Shown here piece after piece: positions 52,203-64,000 of a DNA stretch of 64,000 nt. Made by a program: the position numbers and the translations under genes. Origin of the DNA: Saprospiraceae bacterium (GTDB lineage Bacteria; Bacteroidota; Bacteroidia; Chitinophagales; Saprospiraceae); NCBI GenBank assembly GCA_016718205.1, contig JADKEB010000033.1:248001-312000 (forward strand), given 5' to 3'. Below the pieces are notes generated by a model, which worked only from the letters and a program-made list of their open reading frames with translations, was not told the origin of the DNA and did not search any database. Each line of letters begins with the position of its first letter. Position 1 is the first letter of the stretch.

Positions 52203-55200
52203 ATGAATTATAAACAGTTTTTTTTAATATTTTGTTTGTGCTCGGGTGCGGTTTTTAATTTATTTGGAAAATTGCCATCAAGAAATCTTCCTGATCCATA
52301 TTCAGATAACTCTTTGATATTCAGTGCTCCTACTGATACTATACCTCTTTCAGACAGAAAAGGTGATTTTATCACTGACAAACAAAACAACCCTTTTGAT
52401 ATCACTACCAAAGAGATAGAGCAAAAAGTAGAGTATGACCCTAAAACGGGAAATTATGTCATCCTCGAAAAAGTAGGTGACCAATACTATCGTACTCCTA
52501 CGTTTATGACCTTTGAAGAGTACATGGATTATATTGCCAAAGAACAGGAAAAAAAATATTTCAACACACTCGCGGGTATCAAATCAGACAAAAAGACCAA
52601 AACCGGCAAGATCAATCCCATGGATAAGATTGATCTGAAAAACAGTCTCATCGATAGATTATTTGGTGGAACTGAAGTCAATATCAAACCACAGGGAAGT
52701 GTCGATCTGAGCATCGGATGGTTGTATAGCAGGAGGGATGATCCTCAGTTGCCTATCAGGGCTCAGAGACAGAGTCAACCTGATTTTCCTACACCACTCA
52801 TCAGGATGAATGTAGATGGCAAAATAGGTAAAAAACTTGATTTGGGATTCAATTATGATACCCAGTCGACTTTCGATTTTGACAGGCAAATAAAGTTTGC
52901 TTTCGACTCGGATGCATTTTCTGAGGATGATATCATCAAAAAATTGAGGCTGGTAACGTCAGTCTTCCTCTGAGAGGTACATTGATTCAAGGTGCCCAAA
53001 GTCTTTTTGGACTGAAAACAGAACTTCAGTTCGGAAAGTCAAGGTTTACAATCCTGGCGTCACAGCAACGCTCCAAAGCCAATAATATCCAGGTTGAAAA
53101 TGGGGTTTCTGTCCAGGAGTTTTCTATTACGCCAAATGAATATGATGAAAACAGACATTTTTTCCTTTCACATTATAACAGAGCAACGTATGAAAGAAAC
53201 TTGTCCAATATGCCTTACATAGGCACACCACATCAGATAGCTCAGATTGAAGTATGGATTTCAGATGACAGACCAGAGTATCAGGACAATTCCACCATGG
53301 TTACCGCAATTGCAGACATAGGAGAACCTGATGTAACAAAATATAGCTCCGTGCCGGCATTCAACCCTGCCAATTGTCAGGCCAAAGACGACAATGGTTT
53401 GTGCCTGCCCAGAAATCAAGCCAATACTATCTACCAAAAAATAATAAAAAGTAAAGATATCGTGGATATCGATGAGGTGGCCAAGCAGCTTACAGGACCT
53501 GGCTTCGGACTGAAACGAACAAGGGATTTTGAGGTATTCAGAGGCAGAAGGCTTTCTCCTTCTGAATTTACTTATCATCCCAAATTGGGAACACTTTCAC
53601 TTAATATCAGACTAAGACCCAATCAGGTATTGGGTGTGGCTTACAACTATTATTATACATCCAATTGTGATACATTATATCAGGTAGGACAACTTTCAGC
53701 CACATCTACTCAACCGGGCAGTCAGACAGATACCACCAGAGTGGAGCCGCCAAAAGTATTTTTTGTCAAATTGCTCAAATCCACCAATCAGGTGACTACA
53801 TCTCCCATGTGGGACCTGATGATGAAAAACGTATATAACTTGCGTACCAGTCAGGTCAATCAGCAGGATTTTGAATTTGATGTATTGTATGAAGATGACT
53901 TCAATGACGGCTCTCTTAAAAAATATCTGCCTGAAAGAGAACTGAACAGGCTTCCTTTGTTACAGTTTTTTAACCTCGACAGGCTCAACAGATTTGGAGA
54001 TCCTCAACCGGATGGTATATTTGATTATATCCCTGGTGTCACTGTGATCGAGCGTAGCGGTAGCATCGTACTACCTATTCTTGAGCCATTTGGTGACCAT
54101 ATGAGCGTAAAGAATTTTGAAAAGGCCCTTGGCAGACCTCCTGTAGGTATTGATGATGAGCTCCTTCAGATCAAGTATAAGTATCAGGAACTATATGACA
54201 CTACCATCAGTATAGCTGCCCAAAACCTGACGAAAAACAAATTTCGTATGATCGGAAAGGTGAAGTCCTCATCCAATAATGGTGAAATTCCACTTGGTCC
54301 ATTTGTACCTCAAGGTTCAGTGCGTGTTTCTGCAGGTGGAAAACAACTTGTGGAAGGTCAGGATTATGAAATAGATTATTCATTGGGTCGTCTTCGGATC
54401 ATCAATCCCACATATCTGGCGCAGGGTACGCCTATAGATGTTCGGTTTGAAGACAATTCACTCTTCAGTCTCCAGCAAAAAAATATGCTTGGCTTAAGAT
54501 ATGACTATCAGATCAATAAAAAATCAAGCTTCGGTATGACTTACCTGAGACTGTATGAAAGACCATTTACCCAAAAAGTAAATGTCGGAGATGATCCGAT
54601 CAATAATCGAATTTTTGGTGTTGACTTCAATTACAGTGACGAAGTACCAATAGTAACAAAACTTGTAGATAAACTTCCCTTTTATAGCACAAAAGAAAAA
54701 TCCAACATCAATATCACTGCAGAAGCAGCGTATATCAAGCCCGGGCATTCAAAAGCGATCAATACACCTTTTGACAATACAGGTATAGCCAATATTGATG
54801 ATTTTGAAGGTGCTATCACCAACCTCAACTTGGGTGGATTTAACTTTAATCAATGGTCACTCTCCAGTACACCTTCAGCCACAGCTTTATCAAAAAATCA
54901 ATTCAGGGAAGCTGACCTTGATGATGATCTGGCATATGGAGCGAATAGAGCCAAACTCAACTGGTATGTGATGGATCTGGGTACCAATCGTACCAATCAG
55001 GACAATACCAATCCATATACAAGGATAATTCAACAAACTGAACTATTTACCAACAGGCAAGTACAGCCTGGGCAGCAGCAATTATTCACATTTGATCTGA
55101 GTTATTATCCTGAAGAGCGTGGTCCTTACAATTTTGACAACAAAGGTGGAACACCTTACAGTAGTGGATTTTTTGTTAGAAATGATTCAATAAAACTTAT

Positions 55201-58200
55201 TGATCCTCAAAAGCGCTGGGGTGGTATCATGAGGTATTTTCAAAATTCGGACTTTGAAGCAGCAAACTACGAAAGTATCGAATTCTGGATGCTCAATCCT
55301 TTTATGGACCGACAGGATGGAAGTAGTCATGCGGATGACGAAGATGGTGAAATCATCTTTAACTTGGGTAGCATTTCAGAAGACATCATCAAAGATAATT
55401 TTCTGTATTTTGAAAACGCATTACCAACTACTCAGCGCAGAGTACCTGTGACAGGTACCAGATTTGGAAAGGCGACTGTGAGTATACCTTTGGTCAACGG
55501 TTTTGATCTCCAGGAAGGAAAATCTCAGGACTTAGGATTTGATGGTCTGAATGACGCCGGAGAGTTGAAGCAATTTGAATCCTGGATGACGGCCAATAAT
55601 GTCAATACCCTGGAGTCTGTAGCAAAAGACCCGGCCAATGACAACTTTATATTTTTTAATGATGAGTCAATAAGAAATGAACCCAGTCTGCTCAACAGAA
55701 TGAAGTTTTTTAATGGTGCAGAGGGCAATGCTCCATTGGACAACAGTAACACTAATGAATTTATACGAGGTAACAGATTTCCGGATACTGAAGATATCAA
55801 CAATAACAAATCCCTTGACCAAACAGAGGCTTTTTATGAGTATAAAATCAAGATAAAAAAACTTAGAGGTAACAATGAATTGGATACAACGATTCTTGGT
55901 AATCATTACAGGCAGACTACTTTAGTGACAGCTCCCAACGGGCAAGTTGAAAAATGGTACAGGTTTCAGGTACCTATCAACGAAGGCATTGCAGTCAATG
56001 GCATTTCAGGCTTCAGGGCCATCCAGTTTATGAGATTGTATCTCACTAATTTTAAATCTCCGAAGACCTTCAGACTGGCAGACTTTCAGCTCCAAAGGAG
56101 TCAGTGGAGAAAACAATTGCCCAATTGCACTACGGATTTTGATCCAAAATCTATAGAGTTTAGTATTGATGACGTGGGTATAGAAGAAAACTCAGGAAAA
56201 TCGCCCTTTAATTATGTCACTCCAAAAGGTGTGGTCAGAACACAGGCATTCAGCACATTTGCAAATTTGCTTCAGGACGAACGGTCTATGGTTATGAAAT
56301 TCAAAAACCTGCCTGATGATTGTGAAGTGAGTATGACAAAATTGGCCAATGTTAACCTTGTCCTGTATAAGAGATTACAAATGTTTGTGCATGCAGAGAG
56401 AGCACTGGACGGACCTGAGATTGATGATAGAAAACTCGCTGTTGTCTTACGACTTGGTAAAGACTTTGATAATAGCAACAATACCAATGTAAAAGCAAAA
56501 GGTGCCAATAACTATTACGAGTATATCCTGCCTCTCACTATGTCAAAACCAGGTATTCAGAGCCCGGACAATATATGGCCCGATAAAAATTACATCAATA
56601 TACCTTTGGATAGTCTTCTGGAATTGAAAAGGTTTAGAATTAAAAATAACATCCATGTTAGGGACACAGTCCAGATGGTCATCAATCCTGAAAAAGGTGA
56701 TATCATAAGAATGGTTGGAAACCCTTCATTGGGATTGGTAAAAGTTTTCCAGGTGGCCATCAAAAATCTGGAGACTGATAAATTAGTAAATGGAGAAATA
56801 TGGATCAATGAGCTGCGGGTGACTGGATTTGATGAATCCGGTGGAGGCGCGGCAATAGGTAAGGTACAATTGCAAATGGCCGACTTGGGAGAACTGAATT
56901 TTTCTGCCAATTATTCCAGCATTGGTTTTGGAGCATTGGACAAAAGGCTGATGGAACGAAACAGAGAGGAAACATTTCAATTCGACATCGCAGCCAATAT
57001 TGATGCCGGTAAACTTTTGCCACAGGCACTCAAAATCTCTGCGCCGGTGTATGCACAATATCAGAAGACATATATCACTCCACAGTTTGATCCGTTTGAT
57101 CAGGATTTAGAAGTAGGAGAAAAGTTAAGTCTTATTGAAAACAGCACTAAAAGAGACTCTATAAAAGAGATAGCAAGAGAAGAAATTACCATCAGAACAT
57201 TTAATGTGACCAATGTCAGGACGCAGGCAGGAGGCACAGGTAAGCCGTGGTCACCTTCCAATGTGGCTTTTTCTTATGCCTATACTGAAAATACCAAGTC
57301 AGACCCGCTCATTAAAGAAGACAAGGCAGTCAACCGGTCTATCGGACTGGATTACGTATTTGCCCGTCAGTCAAAATATATCGAACCTCTTAAGTTTATC
57401 AAAATACCGGCCCTGAAACTGCTTTCAGAGTTTAATTTTAGCTTGCTGCCAAGCAACTTTTCATTTACCAGCAGGATGATCAATCAGGATAATTCGAGGA
57501 CATACAGACTTCCCAATACACCAGTGTTTATATTTGATGATAAGCGGTACAGATGGGAGAGAAACTATGTATTGGATTGGGACATTACCAAATCCCTTAG
57601 ATTTAATTTTAGAGCTACCAGTAATTCTATCATTGACCAGATAAGACAGGCAGGAATAGCAGAATCGGCAGAAGAAAGAGAATGGTTTGATGCGGAAGGT
57701 CGAAATGTGACACAAAATGTCATCGACGATCCTGAATATCCCGGTCGATACAGAAATCAGAATATCCGAAATCTGGGACGAAGTAAAAATTATACTCATA
57801 ATGCTTCGCTCAATTACAGATTGCCTTTCAGAAGCATCCCGATTCTGGACTGGATCAATGGTGCCGCTGATTACAAGGCAGAATATGGATGGGACGGAGG
57901 CAGTCTTATTACGATTGATGATCTTGGGACTCCATTGGGCAATGTGATTCGCAACAGTCAAAATGCCGGCTTTAATGTGACTTTTGATTTTAGCAAACTC
58001 TACAATAAGTTTTCCTACCTGAAAGCTATTGAATCCGGCAAGGCCACGAGAGCACCACGCAAAAGATCTACTCCTGCTGACAGAAAGAGCTCAGACCCTT
58101 CGGATGTTACCAAAGCTCCGGCTACCGATCAGGTACAGGATGACACGGATACCAAAAAACAATCCAAAAAGCAGGAAAAAGAAGATAAACCCAGAGATCC

Positions 58201-59641
58201 ATCCATGGCTGAAAGAGTCATACTCAGACCATTGATGCTGATCAGGTCTGTCAAGTTTAATTATAAAGATGATAGAAGTACCGTGATCCCGGGTTTTATG
58301 CCACAAACTCAATTGTTGGGGCAAAGCGAAGGATTTACGTCGCCTGGCTGGGATTTCATCGGAGGAGTGCAACCCAACCTTGCGGGAAATGATAACTGGC
58401 TGACCAGAAATAAATCATGGTTCAACCCAAGTTACAATTTTAATGATGCCCTCTCACAAACCAAAAGGCAGACTTTTGATGCAAAATTACTTATCGAGCC
58501 ATTCAAGGATTTCAGTATCGATGTATCTATGAAAAAAGGGTATCAGGAAAATCACACCGAGGTATTCAGAAATAAAAAAATGGATGGAAGTGACAAGTAT
58601 CTCCAGCTTGCAAAATATGATGTAGGATCGTTTGATGCGTCCTTTTTTGCTATGAATACCCTTTTTGATGAGAGTTTTGGTTTGTACAATCAGTTCAAAC
58701 AAAATAGAGAAATCATATCCCGGAGGTTGCCCAATATATCCAATCCGGGAGTACACCCGGCTGATCCTTCCTATGTGGAAGGGTATGGGCCATCACACAA
58801 TAGCGTCACTGTACCTGCATTCATTGCTGCCTATACAAGACAATCAGCATTTGATGTAGCCCTTGATCAGCAAAAAGTTTTTGCAAGCAATACTTATATC
58901 CCGAAACCCAACTGGCAACTCAATTACAATGGACTTTCAAAATTGAAAATGTTTAAAAACATCTTTTCAAATATTGCCATCAAACATGGATATACATCAT
59001 CCATCAGGATAAACAACTTCCAGACATCACCAAATTTCAACTCAAAAGATCCATTCATAGAACTCTCGCCGAACAACAATTACTACTCTCGGCTCGAAAT
59101 ACCGGCAGTAAGCATTCAGGAGCAGTTTGTACCTGTCATAGGTGTGAGTGTCAAAACAGTCAAGGATATGAAACTGGATTTTGAGTTCAAAATGACAAGG
59201 GCACTCGAACTGGGTATAACACAACTGCGTGAAAACAAGAGTAAGGAAATAGTTTTGGGAGGTGGTTATATTATTAAAAATGTCAAAACAAGCAAAGCAA
59301 AAAAACCTAAAAAGACTAAAAAAGGTGATGTGGCAGATGACTCACCTATAGACTCACCTACAAGAACATCTGTGGCTAAAAGCCGAGATATCCGTATCAA
59401 CCTAAGCTATTCACTGAGAGATGATATTTCTCAGATATACGATTTGCTTACCGGTATAGATGCACAGGCAGACAGAGGCAGTAAAACAGTCACATTGAAT
59501 CCCACTATCGAATACGATGTCAACAAAAACCTAGCTTTAAGATTTTACTTTGATTACTCTAAGATTACTCCGCGTACTACATTATCATTTCCTGTGACGA
59601 CAATCAGATCGGGGGTAACTCTGAGGTTCAATATTAATTAA
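52203..59641 (+). CDS. sprA: SprA/Sov, type IX secretion system outer-membrane translocon, one frameshift
   Basis: A giant beta-barrel protein through which T9SS substrates leave the cell; also needed for gliding. The front part runs from ATG 52203 with a signal peptide (MNYKQFFLIFCLCSGAVFN) to IIKKL and then stops at 52973. Adding one A to the A6 run near 52940 gives IEAGNVSLPLRGTLIQGAQS and joins the long frame, for a total of about 2,479 residues, the usual size. Recognisable family stretches are NIDDFEGAITNLNLGGF, NAGFNVTFDFSKLYNKFSYL and the terminal TTIRSGVTLRFNIN. The break is in a homopolymer and is probably not biological. Other T9SS genes are not in the window. Confidence 0.95.
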
Positions 59642-59683
59642 GGGCATGTAAGAGTATGTTTTGAACATAATCCAAAAGATACG

Positions 59684-60163
59684 TCAGATTCCCAAAGCCG
59701 TTTTCAATTGATTGGAATGATCGCCTGAAACCACATCTTCGATGATGTGCGTGATGATACCCTTTTCATTAGTGACTACAGTGGTTCTGTACACTCCATT
59801 GACTTGCTTGCCCATAAATATTTTAGGTCCGTAATATCCAAAAGCACTCATCATAGAGAGCTCTTTATCGGCGATCAGGGAATAAGGAAGGTCGTATTTA
59901 TTGATAAATTTCTGATGTTTCTTTTCATTGTCTTTGCTTACACCATAGATTCGGTAGCCTTTGGAGTCAAATGCCTTAAAATTATCCCGTAGATTGCAAG
60001 CTTCTTTAGTACATGTCGGGGTATCATCCTGCCCGTAAAAAAAGATGATATTTTTGTGACCTTTAAGTGTGTCAGGTGTGACCTTTTCTCCTTTTTCATT
60101 TACAGCGTCAAATGCCGGTATGACATCTCCTACCTTTACATTTCCTTTTTTATCGTTTGACAT
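59684..60163 (-). CDS. bcp: Peroxiredoxin of the BCP/PrxQ type
   Basis: 159 residues. The thioredoxin fold has the peroxidatic Cys51 and the resolving Cys56 in DDTPTCTKEACNLRDNF, five residues apart in helix 2 as in BCP. The preceding KNIIFFYGQDDTP is unusual (Y-G-Q in place of Y-P-x), but the layout is clear. It reduces hydrogen peroxide and organic peroxides with thioredoxin. It converges with sprA with 42 bp between. Confidence 0.88.
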   Translation of the reverse strand: MSNDKKGNVKVGDVIPAFDAVNEKGEKVTPDTLKGHKNIIFFYGQDDTPTCTKEACNLRDNFKAFDSKGYRIYGVSKDNEKKHQKFINKYDLPYSLIADKELSMMSAFGYYGPKIFMGKQVNGVYRTTVVTNEKGIITHIIEDVVSGDHSNQLKTALGI

Positions 60164-60474
60164 GATTATAATATTTTGCAGGTGACCAACATCAGCACAT
60201 AAAATAGGTTTAAAAAATATGCCGATATTTCATTAATTTTGAGATCTTGAATGACTGAATGACTATAAAATTAAATTGTAAATGCCAAAATGTCAGTAAT
60301 TATGGATTTGGAAACATATTTGCAGTTATACTTAAAGTAAATTTGATTGTGAAATTTTAAATTTTAATTGAAACATTTTCAAAGAATTAAAATTGAAATT
60401 TTTCGTAATCTAATTGCTTTTGATTATAGAATTGTGACATGAAAAATTGTACAACATTTAATAAATAACAGGCC
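60164..60474. other. 311-bp gene-free stretch upstream of clpB
   Basis: Very AT-rich. An inverted repeat AATTTTAATT (60360-60369) / AATTAAAATT (60385-60394) lies about 80 bases before the clpB start and could be a regulatory site for a heat-shock gene. No clean TAnnTTTG element is found at a suitable distance, and there is no gene. Confidence 0.35.
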
Positions 60475-63203
60475 ATGACATACGAAAATTTTACAGTAAA
60501 CGCACAGGAAGCCATATTGAAGTCACAGCAACTTGCGGGATCCCTTGACCAGCAGGGCGTTGATACTATACACCTCATCAAGGGTATCATAGAGACAGAT
60601 GAAAAACTTGCTGAATTTCTACTCAATAAAGTAGGCGTCAACATCCCAATGCTGAAAAGAGACCTCAATGTGGAGTTGGAAAAATTTCCAAAAGTACAAG
60701 GCGGTGACAAACAATATCTCACCAATGATGCCAACAAAGCTTTAGCTGTTGCCAAAAAGTTGCTTAAGGATTTTGGTGACGAATATATCTCCATTGAACT
60801 CATGCTGCTCGGCATCATCATGGGAAATGACAAAGCAGCTACCATCCTGAAAAATCAAGGTGTTACTACCGACAAAATGAAAGCTGCCATCCTTGAACTT
60901 CGTAAGGGAAGGAAAGTAACGGATCAAAATGCAGAAAACCAATACAATTCACTCAAGAAGTTTGCAGTCGACCTCAATGAAAGGGCAGAAGCAGGAAAAC
61001 TTGACCCGATCATCGGTCGGGATGAAGAGATACGACGCATCCTTCACATACTCTCAAGAAGGAAAAAGAACAACCCCATCCTGCTGGGTGATCCCGGGGT
61101 AGGCAAAACGGCTATCGTCGAGGGTATAGCATGGCGGATAGTAAAACATGACGTTCCCGAAAATCTCAAGACCAAAAGGATTTTTACACTCGATATGGCA
61201 GCACTGGTTGCAGGTGCCAAATATAAAGGAGAATTTGAAGAAAGACTGAAAGCCGTAATCAATGAAGTCATAGCTTCTGATGGCGAAATCATTCTTTTGT
61301 TGATGAAATACACACCTGATAGGTACCGGAGGTGGTCAGGGGGCTATGGATGCTGCCAACATACTCAAACCTGCCCTGGCTCGTGGCGAACTCAGGACTA
61401 TTGGTGCCACTACTTTGGATGAATACCAAAAATATTTTGAAAACGATAAGGCACTGGTAAGAAGATTTCAGACGGTCAATATCGACGAACCCTCTGTAGA
61501 AGATACTATTTCTATCCTCAGAGGTATACAGGAAAAATATGAAGTGTATCACCAAAATAGGTATTCTCGACGAGGCGCTGATCGCAGCAGCAGAGTTGTC
61601 GCATAGGTACATTTCGGAAAGAAAACTTCCTGACAAAGCGATCGACCTGATAGATGAAGCATCTGCAAAACTTCGGCTTGAACTCGATTCTGTTCCTGAA
61701 GATGTGGATGAACTGGACAGAAAAGTTCGTCAATTAGAGATAGAAAGGGAATTTATCAAAAAAGAGAAAGATGACAAAAAGCTTAAAGTAATTTCTGAGC
61801 TGATAGCCAACACAAAGGAAAAACTGGATTCTGTGAAAGCAGCATGGCAATCTGAAAAAGAGATTGTAGATACCATCCAGAATATCAGAAAACAAATAGA
61901 GCAGCTGGAATATGAAGCTCAAAAGGCAGAAAGAGATAGTGATTTTGAAAAAGTAGCGAAAATAAGATACGGTGACCTCAAAGAAAAAGAAGCCCAGCTA
62001 CAGGTAGCCAATGAAAAACTGGATCAATTGCCGGAAGAAAGTCGATTTACAAACGAAGTCGTGACTGCAAATGATATCGCAGACGTCATCAGTAAATGGA
62101 CCGGAATTCCAGTATCTAAAATGATGCAAAGTGAAAAAACTAAACTCCTTTCCCTGGAAGATGAGATAGGAAAAAGGTTGATCGGACAGAAAGAAGCAGT
62201 GGTGGCTGTTGCAGATGCTGTAAGAAGAAGCCGTGCCGGTCTCCAGGACGAGAGAAAACCTATTGGTTCTTTCATTTTTCTGGGCCCTACCGGTGTAGGA
62301 AAGACAGAACTTGCCAAAGCACTGGCAGAAGTGTTGTTTGACGACGAATCTGCTATCACACGTATAGATATGAGCGAATATCAGGAAAAACACTCCGTCT
62401 CCAGATTAGTAGGTGCGCCTCCGGGGTATGTGGGTTATGACGAGGGCGGCCAATTGACCGAAGCTGTACGAAGAAGGCCTTATTCTATCATCCTGCTGGA
62501 TGAAATTGAAAAAGCACACCCTGATACTTTCAATATCCTGCTGCAGGTGCTCGATGATGGCAGGCTCACGGACAACAAAGGCCGGGTCGCCAACTTCAAA
62601 AATACCATCATCATCATGACATCCAACATGGGATCCGAAACCATTCTGGAAAACTTTGAAGATCTGGATGCTTTGGGTGATAAACATAAAGCAGACATCA
62701 TCGAAACAACCAAAGTAGAAGTGTTTGACCTGCTCAAAGAAACACTCAGGCCGGAATTTCTCAACAGGATAGATGAAAAAATCATGTTTTTACCTCTATC
62801 AAAATCAGAGATCAAACAGATAGCTCAGCTGATGATCAAAAAGCTGACAAAAAATCTTGCAAAGCAGGAGATAGGCATACAGTTTGATGAGTCAGCGATG
62901 AATCTTTTGGCTGATTTGGGTTATGAGCCTCAGTTTGGTGCCCGACCTATGGCTAGAGTCATACAAAAAGAAATCATCAATGAATTGGCCAAAAATGTGC
63001 TTTCTGGAAAATTCAGTGCCGGAGATACCATATATATTGGTACAGATGCCAAAGGTTTTGTATTTTCAGAATCACCGATTGACTCCAAAGTTGCCCCTCA
63101 TATCAAAAAAGAAAAAGATCTGGATAAACTCAAAAAAGCCACCAAAGATGTCAACGATCTTGTCAAAGATATCGATGATGAGGAAGATGAAGACCAGAAA
63201 TAG
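60475..63203 (+). CDS. clpB: ATP-dependent disaggregase ClpB, three one-base frame breaks
   Basis: The N-terminal Clp repeat domain starts MTYENFTVNAQEAILKSQQL. The first AAA+ module has GDPGVGKT (Walker A). The middle coiled coil follows (KLRLELDSVPEDVDELDRKV), and the second AAA+ module has GPTGVGKTELAKALAEV and RPEFLNRIDEKIMF. Frame breaks: one T missing in CTTTTG near 61295, one C missing in ACACCTG near 61316, and one extra C near 61554 (TATCACCAAAATAGG). With these corrected the protein is continuous, about 909 residues, including an acidic C-terminal tail (DIDDEEDEDQK). It resolves protein aggregates with DnaK. The three breaks look like consensus errors in a gene expected to be intact. 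Confidence 0.93.
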
Positions 63204-63639
63204 TATTTGGAGAGTGAAACAAAAAAGGCCGGGATAAAGACCTTACCTTTTGAAAATTGGGTGGCAGCACATGTATCATGATTTGTCGTATCGCAACCAA
63301 TGGCTCTATAATTTTGATAGCTTTGGGTGCACCTTCATTTGGATTTTTGAATTCATTGTATTTCATTTTTACTATTTGATTTTTTTCATCATACTGTATT
63401 TTTTACTACTTACGCCTACTATTCATACATAGCAACAGAGATATTCTTCTATGACTTAAAACTTAACTAAAAGTTGTTTTCAGTCCAAATCTAAGTGTTA
63501 AAAACTCTCAGTTTGGTGTTGCTATGAATCTAATTTTTGCCTTGAACAATGGAATATATATAGACACTCTACTTATCATATATAGACTCTAACAAAGCCA
63601 CTTTTTATCTTGACAAACCACTATTTATATCCCCATTGT
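63204..63639. other. Intergenic stretch after clpB
   Basis: A weak frame on the minus strand (63163-63366, MKYNEFKNPNEGAPKAIKII at its start) overlaps the clpB end; I do not support it as a gene. A weak stem AAAAGG/CCTTTT at about 63221-63252 could end clpB transcription. The 33-bp dispersed repeat sits at 63568. Confidence 0.35.
63568..63600 (+). repeat. 33-bp dispersed repeat, second copy
   Basis: Identical to 37324-37356. The last bases AACAAAGCCA are followed at once by unrelated sequence, as expected for an insertion-element end. The pfaD-like remnant begins about 55 bp further on. Confidence 0.7.
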
Positions 63640-63655
63640 GCAAATCATAATAATT

Positions 63656-64000
63656 ATTGTTTAAGCCCAAAATTTCGATTAATCCACGCCTACAAAACTG
63701 GTGCCATGGCCAACGGCATCGCCTCAGCAGATTTGGTCATCGCCATCAGCAAGGCGTGTTTATTGGGTTCATTTGGATCGGCTGGATTGGTGCCTTCCCA
63801 CATTCAGGTAGCTTGGATAAAATTCAAAGTGCGCTACCTTCTCAGACCTATGCCGTAAATTTGATTCATTCACCTGTAGAAGAAGCCTTGGAATCGGGCG
63901 CTGTGGCGAAAAATTGGAAAAGAAGGTGTCCAGAAAGCCAGTAGAAGAATTTTGGTAGGCCTGTATCAGTTTTTTTGAATCGCGCGACCCTGAGCAAATA
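63656..64000 (+). pseudogene. PfaD-like / nitronate-monooxygenase-family fragment, frameshifted, runs off the window
   Basis: In one frame I read YKTGAMANGIASADLVIAIS and KACLLGSFGSAGLVPSHIQ; in the next, SLDKIQSALPSQTYAVNLIH and SPVEEALESGAVAK. Together they follow the PfaD family (FMN enoyl-reductase of polyunsaturated fatty acid and polyketide synthesis) from its N-terminal GAM-x-x-GIAS segment to YxVNLIHSP. The frame shifts near 63800 and is lost again after about 63910. No start codon fits, so the N-terminus is missing or displaced by the insertion-like repeat upstream. Confidence 0.6.

Noticed and set aside
52203..52973. Separate SprA N-terminal protein
   Set aside because: One missing A in a homopolymer joins it seamlessly to the following SprA frame; no family exists as a split form to my knowledge.
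59652..59669. Further copy of the 159-bp element end after sprA
   Set aside because: Only about ten bases (GAGTATGTTT) match; too short to distinguish from chance.
61290..61560. Programmed frameshifting in clpB
   Set aside because: Three shifts in different directions without slippery-site and stimulator structure; homopolymer consensus error is simpler.
63163..63366. 67-codon minus-strand gene overlapping the clpB end
   Set aside because: Plausible composition at its start but overlaps clpB, lacks a promoter and matches nothing I recognise.

Overview
The window is AT-rich bacterial chromosome from a member of the Bacteroidota, most likely a Saprospiraceae-like lineage. The evidence is SprA of the type IX secretion system next to ruvA, the split ATP synthase operon (atpB-E-F-H-A-G without atpD/atpC), several Bacteroidota-restricted families (DUF2851, DUF2480) and promoters of the Bacteroidota form TTG-N19..21-TAnnTTTG. 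Shine-Dalgarno sequences are mostly absent, as is usual for the phylum.

Layout. 1-1080: a tRNA(CAT) gene preceded by seven ~109-bp tandem units, each beginning with the 5' half of that tRNA, behind one promoter and closed by one terminator. 1.1-11.9 kb: prfA, trmB, an outer-membrane barrel, ligA and the ATP synthase operon with a hairpin between atpE and atpF. 11.9-17.5 kb: a glycosyltransferase, cysQ, a GHMP kinase, a 51-residue membrane protein with its own promoter and terminator, and rpsA carrying an extra C-terminal helix-hairpin-helix domain. 17.8-24.0 kb: a lipoprotein, an amine oxidase, a TonB-C protein, cinA and rpsF-rpsR-rplI. 24.2-29.0 kb: ald, tsaE and a GMC dehydrogenase with its small subunit. 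29.1-38.6 kb: folA, DUF2851, two serine hydrolases, a phosphoesterase, a LacI-type regulator, an alpha/beta hydrolase and rlmF.

38.8-46.4 kb is the accessory part. A 159-bp inverted-repeat element interrupts a lipoprotein gene, with a TTA target duplication. It is followed by a Fic protein with an AbiEi-like N-terminus flanked on both sides by phased direct repeats, and then by a damaged Vsr / XRE regulator / 5-methylcytosine methyltransferase / GHKL-ATPase cluster. That cluster resembles the described MORC-type restriction-modification systems. A second, more damaged copy of the Fic-to-methyltransferase segment follows directly, and its methyltransferase changes to a different allele after about 120 bp.

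46.4-64.0 kb returns to core genes: an ene-reductase, a GH29 fucosidase, a lytic transglycosylase, DUF2480, scpB, ruvA, sprA, a Bcp peroxiredoxin, clpB, and at the edge a broken pfaD-like fragment just after a copy of an insertion-sequence end. Four genes (fucosidase, sprA, clpB, vsr) carry one-base length changes in or next to short homopolymer runs. This looks like consensus error in a long-read or metagenomic assembly, so gene decay in the accessory part should be read with caution.
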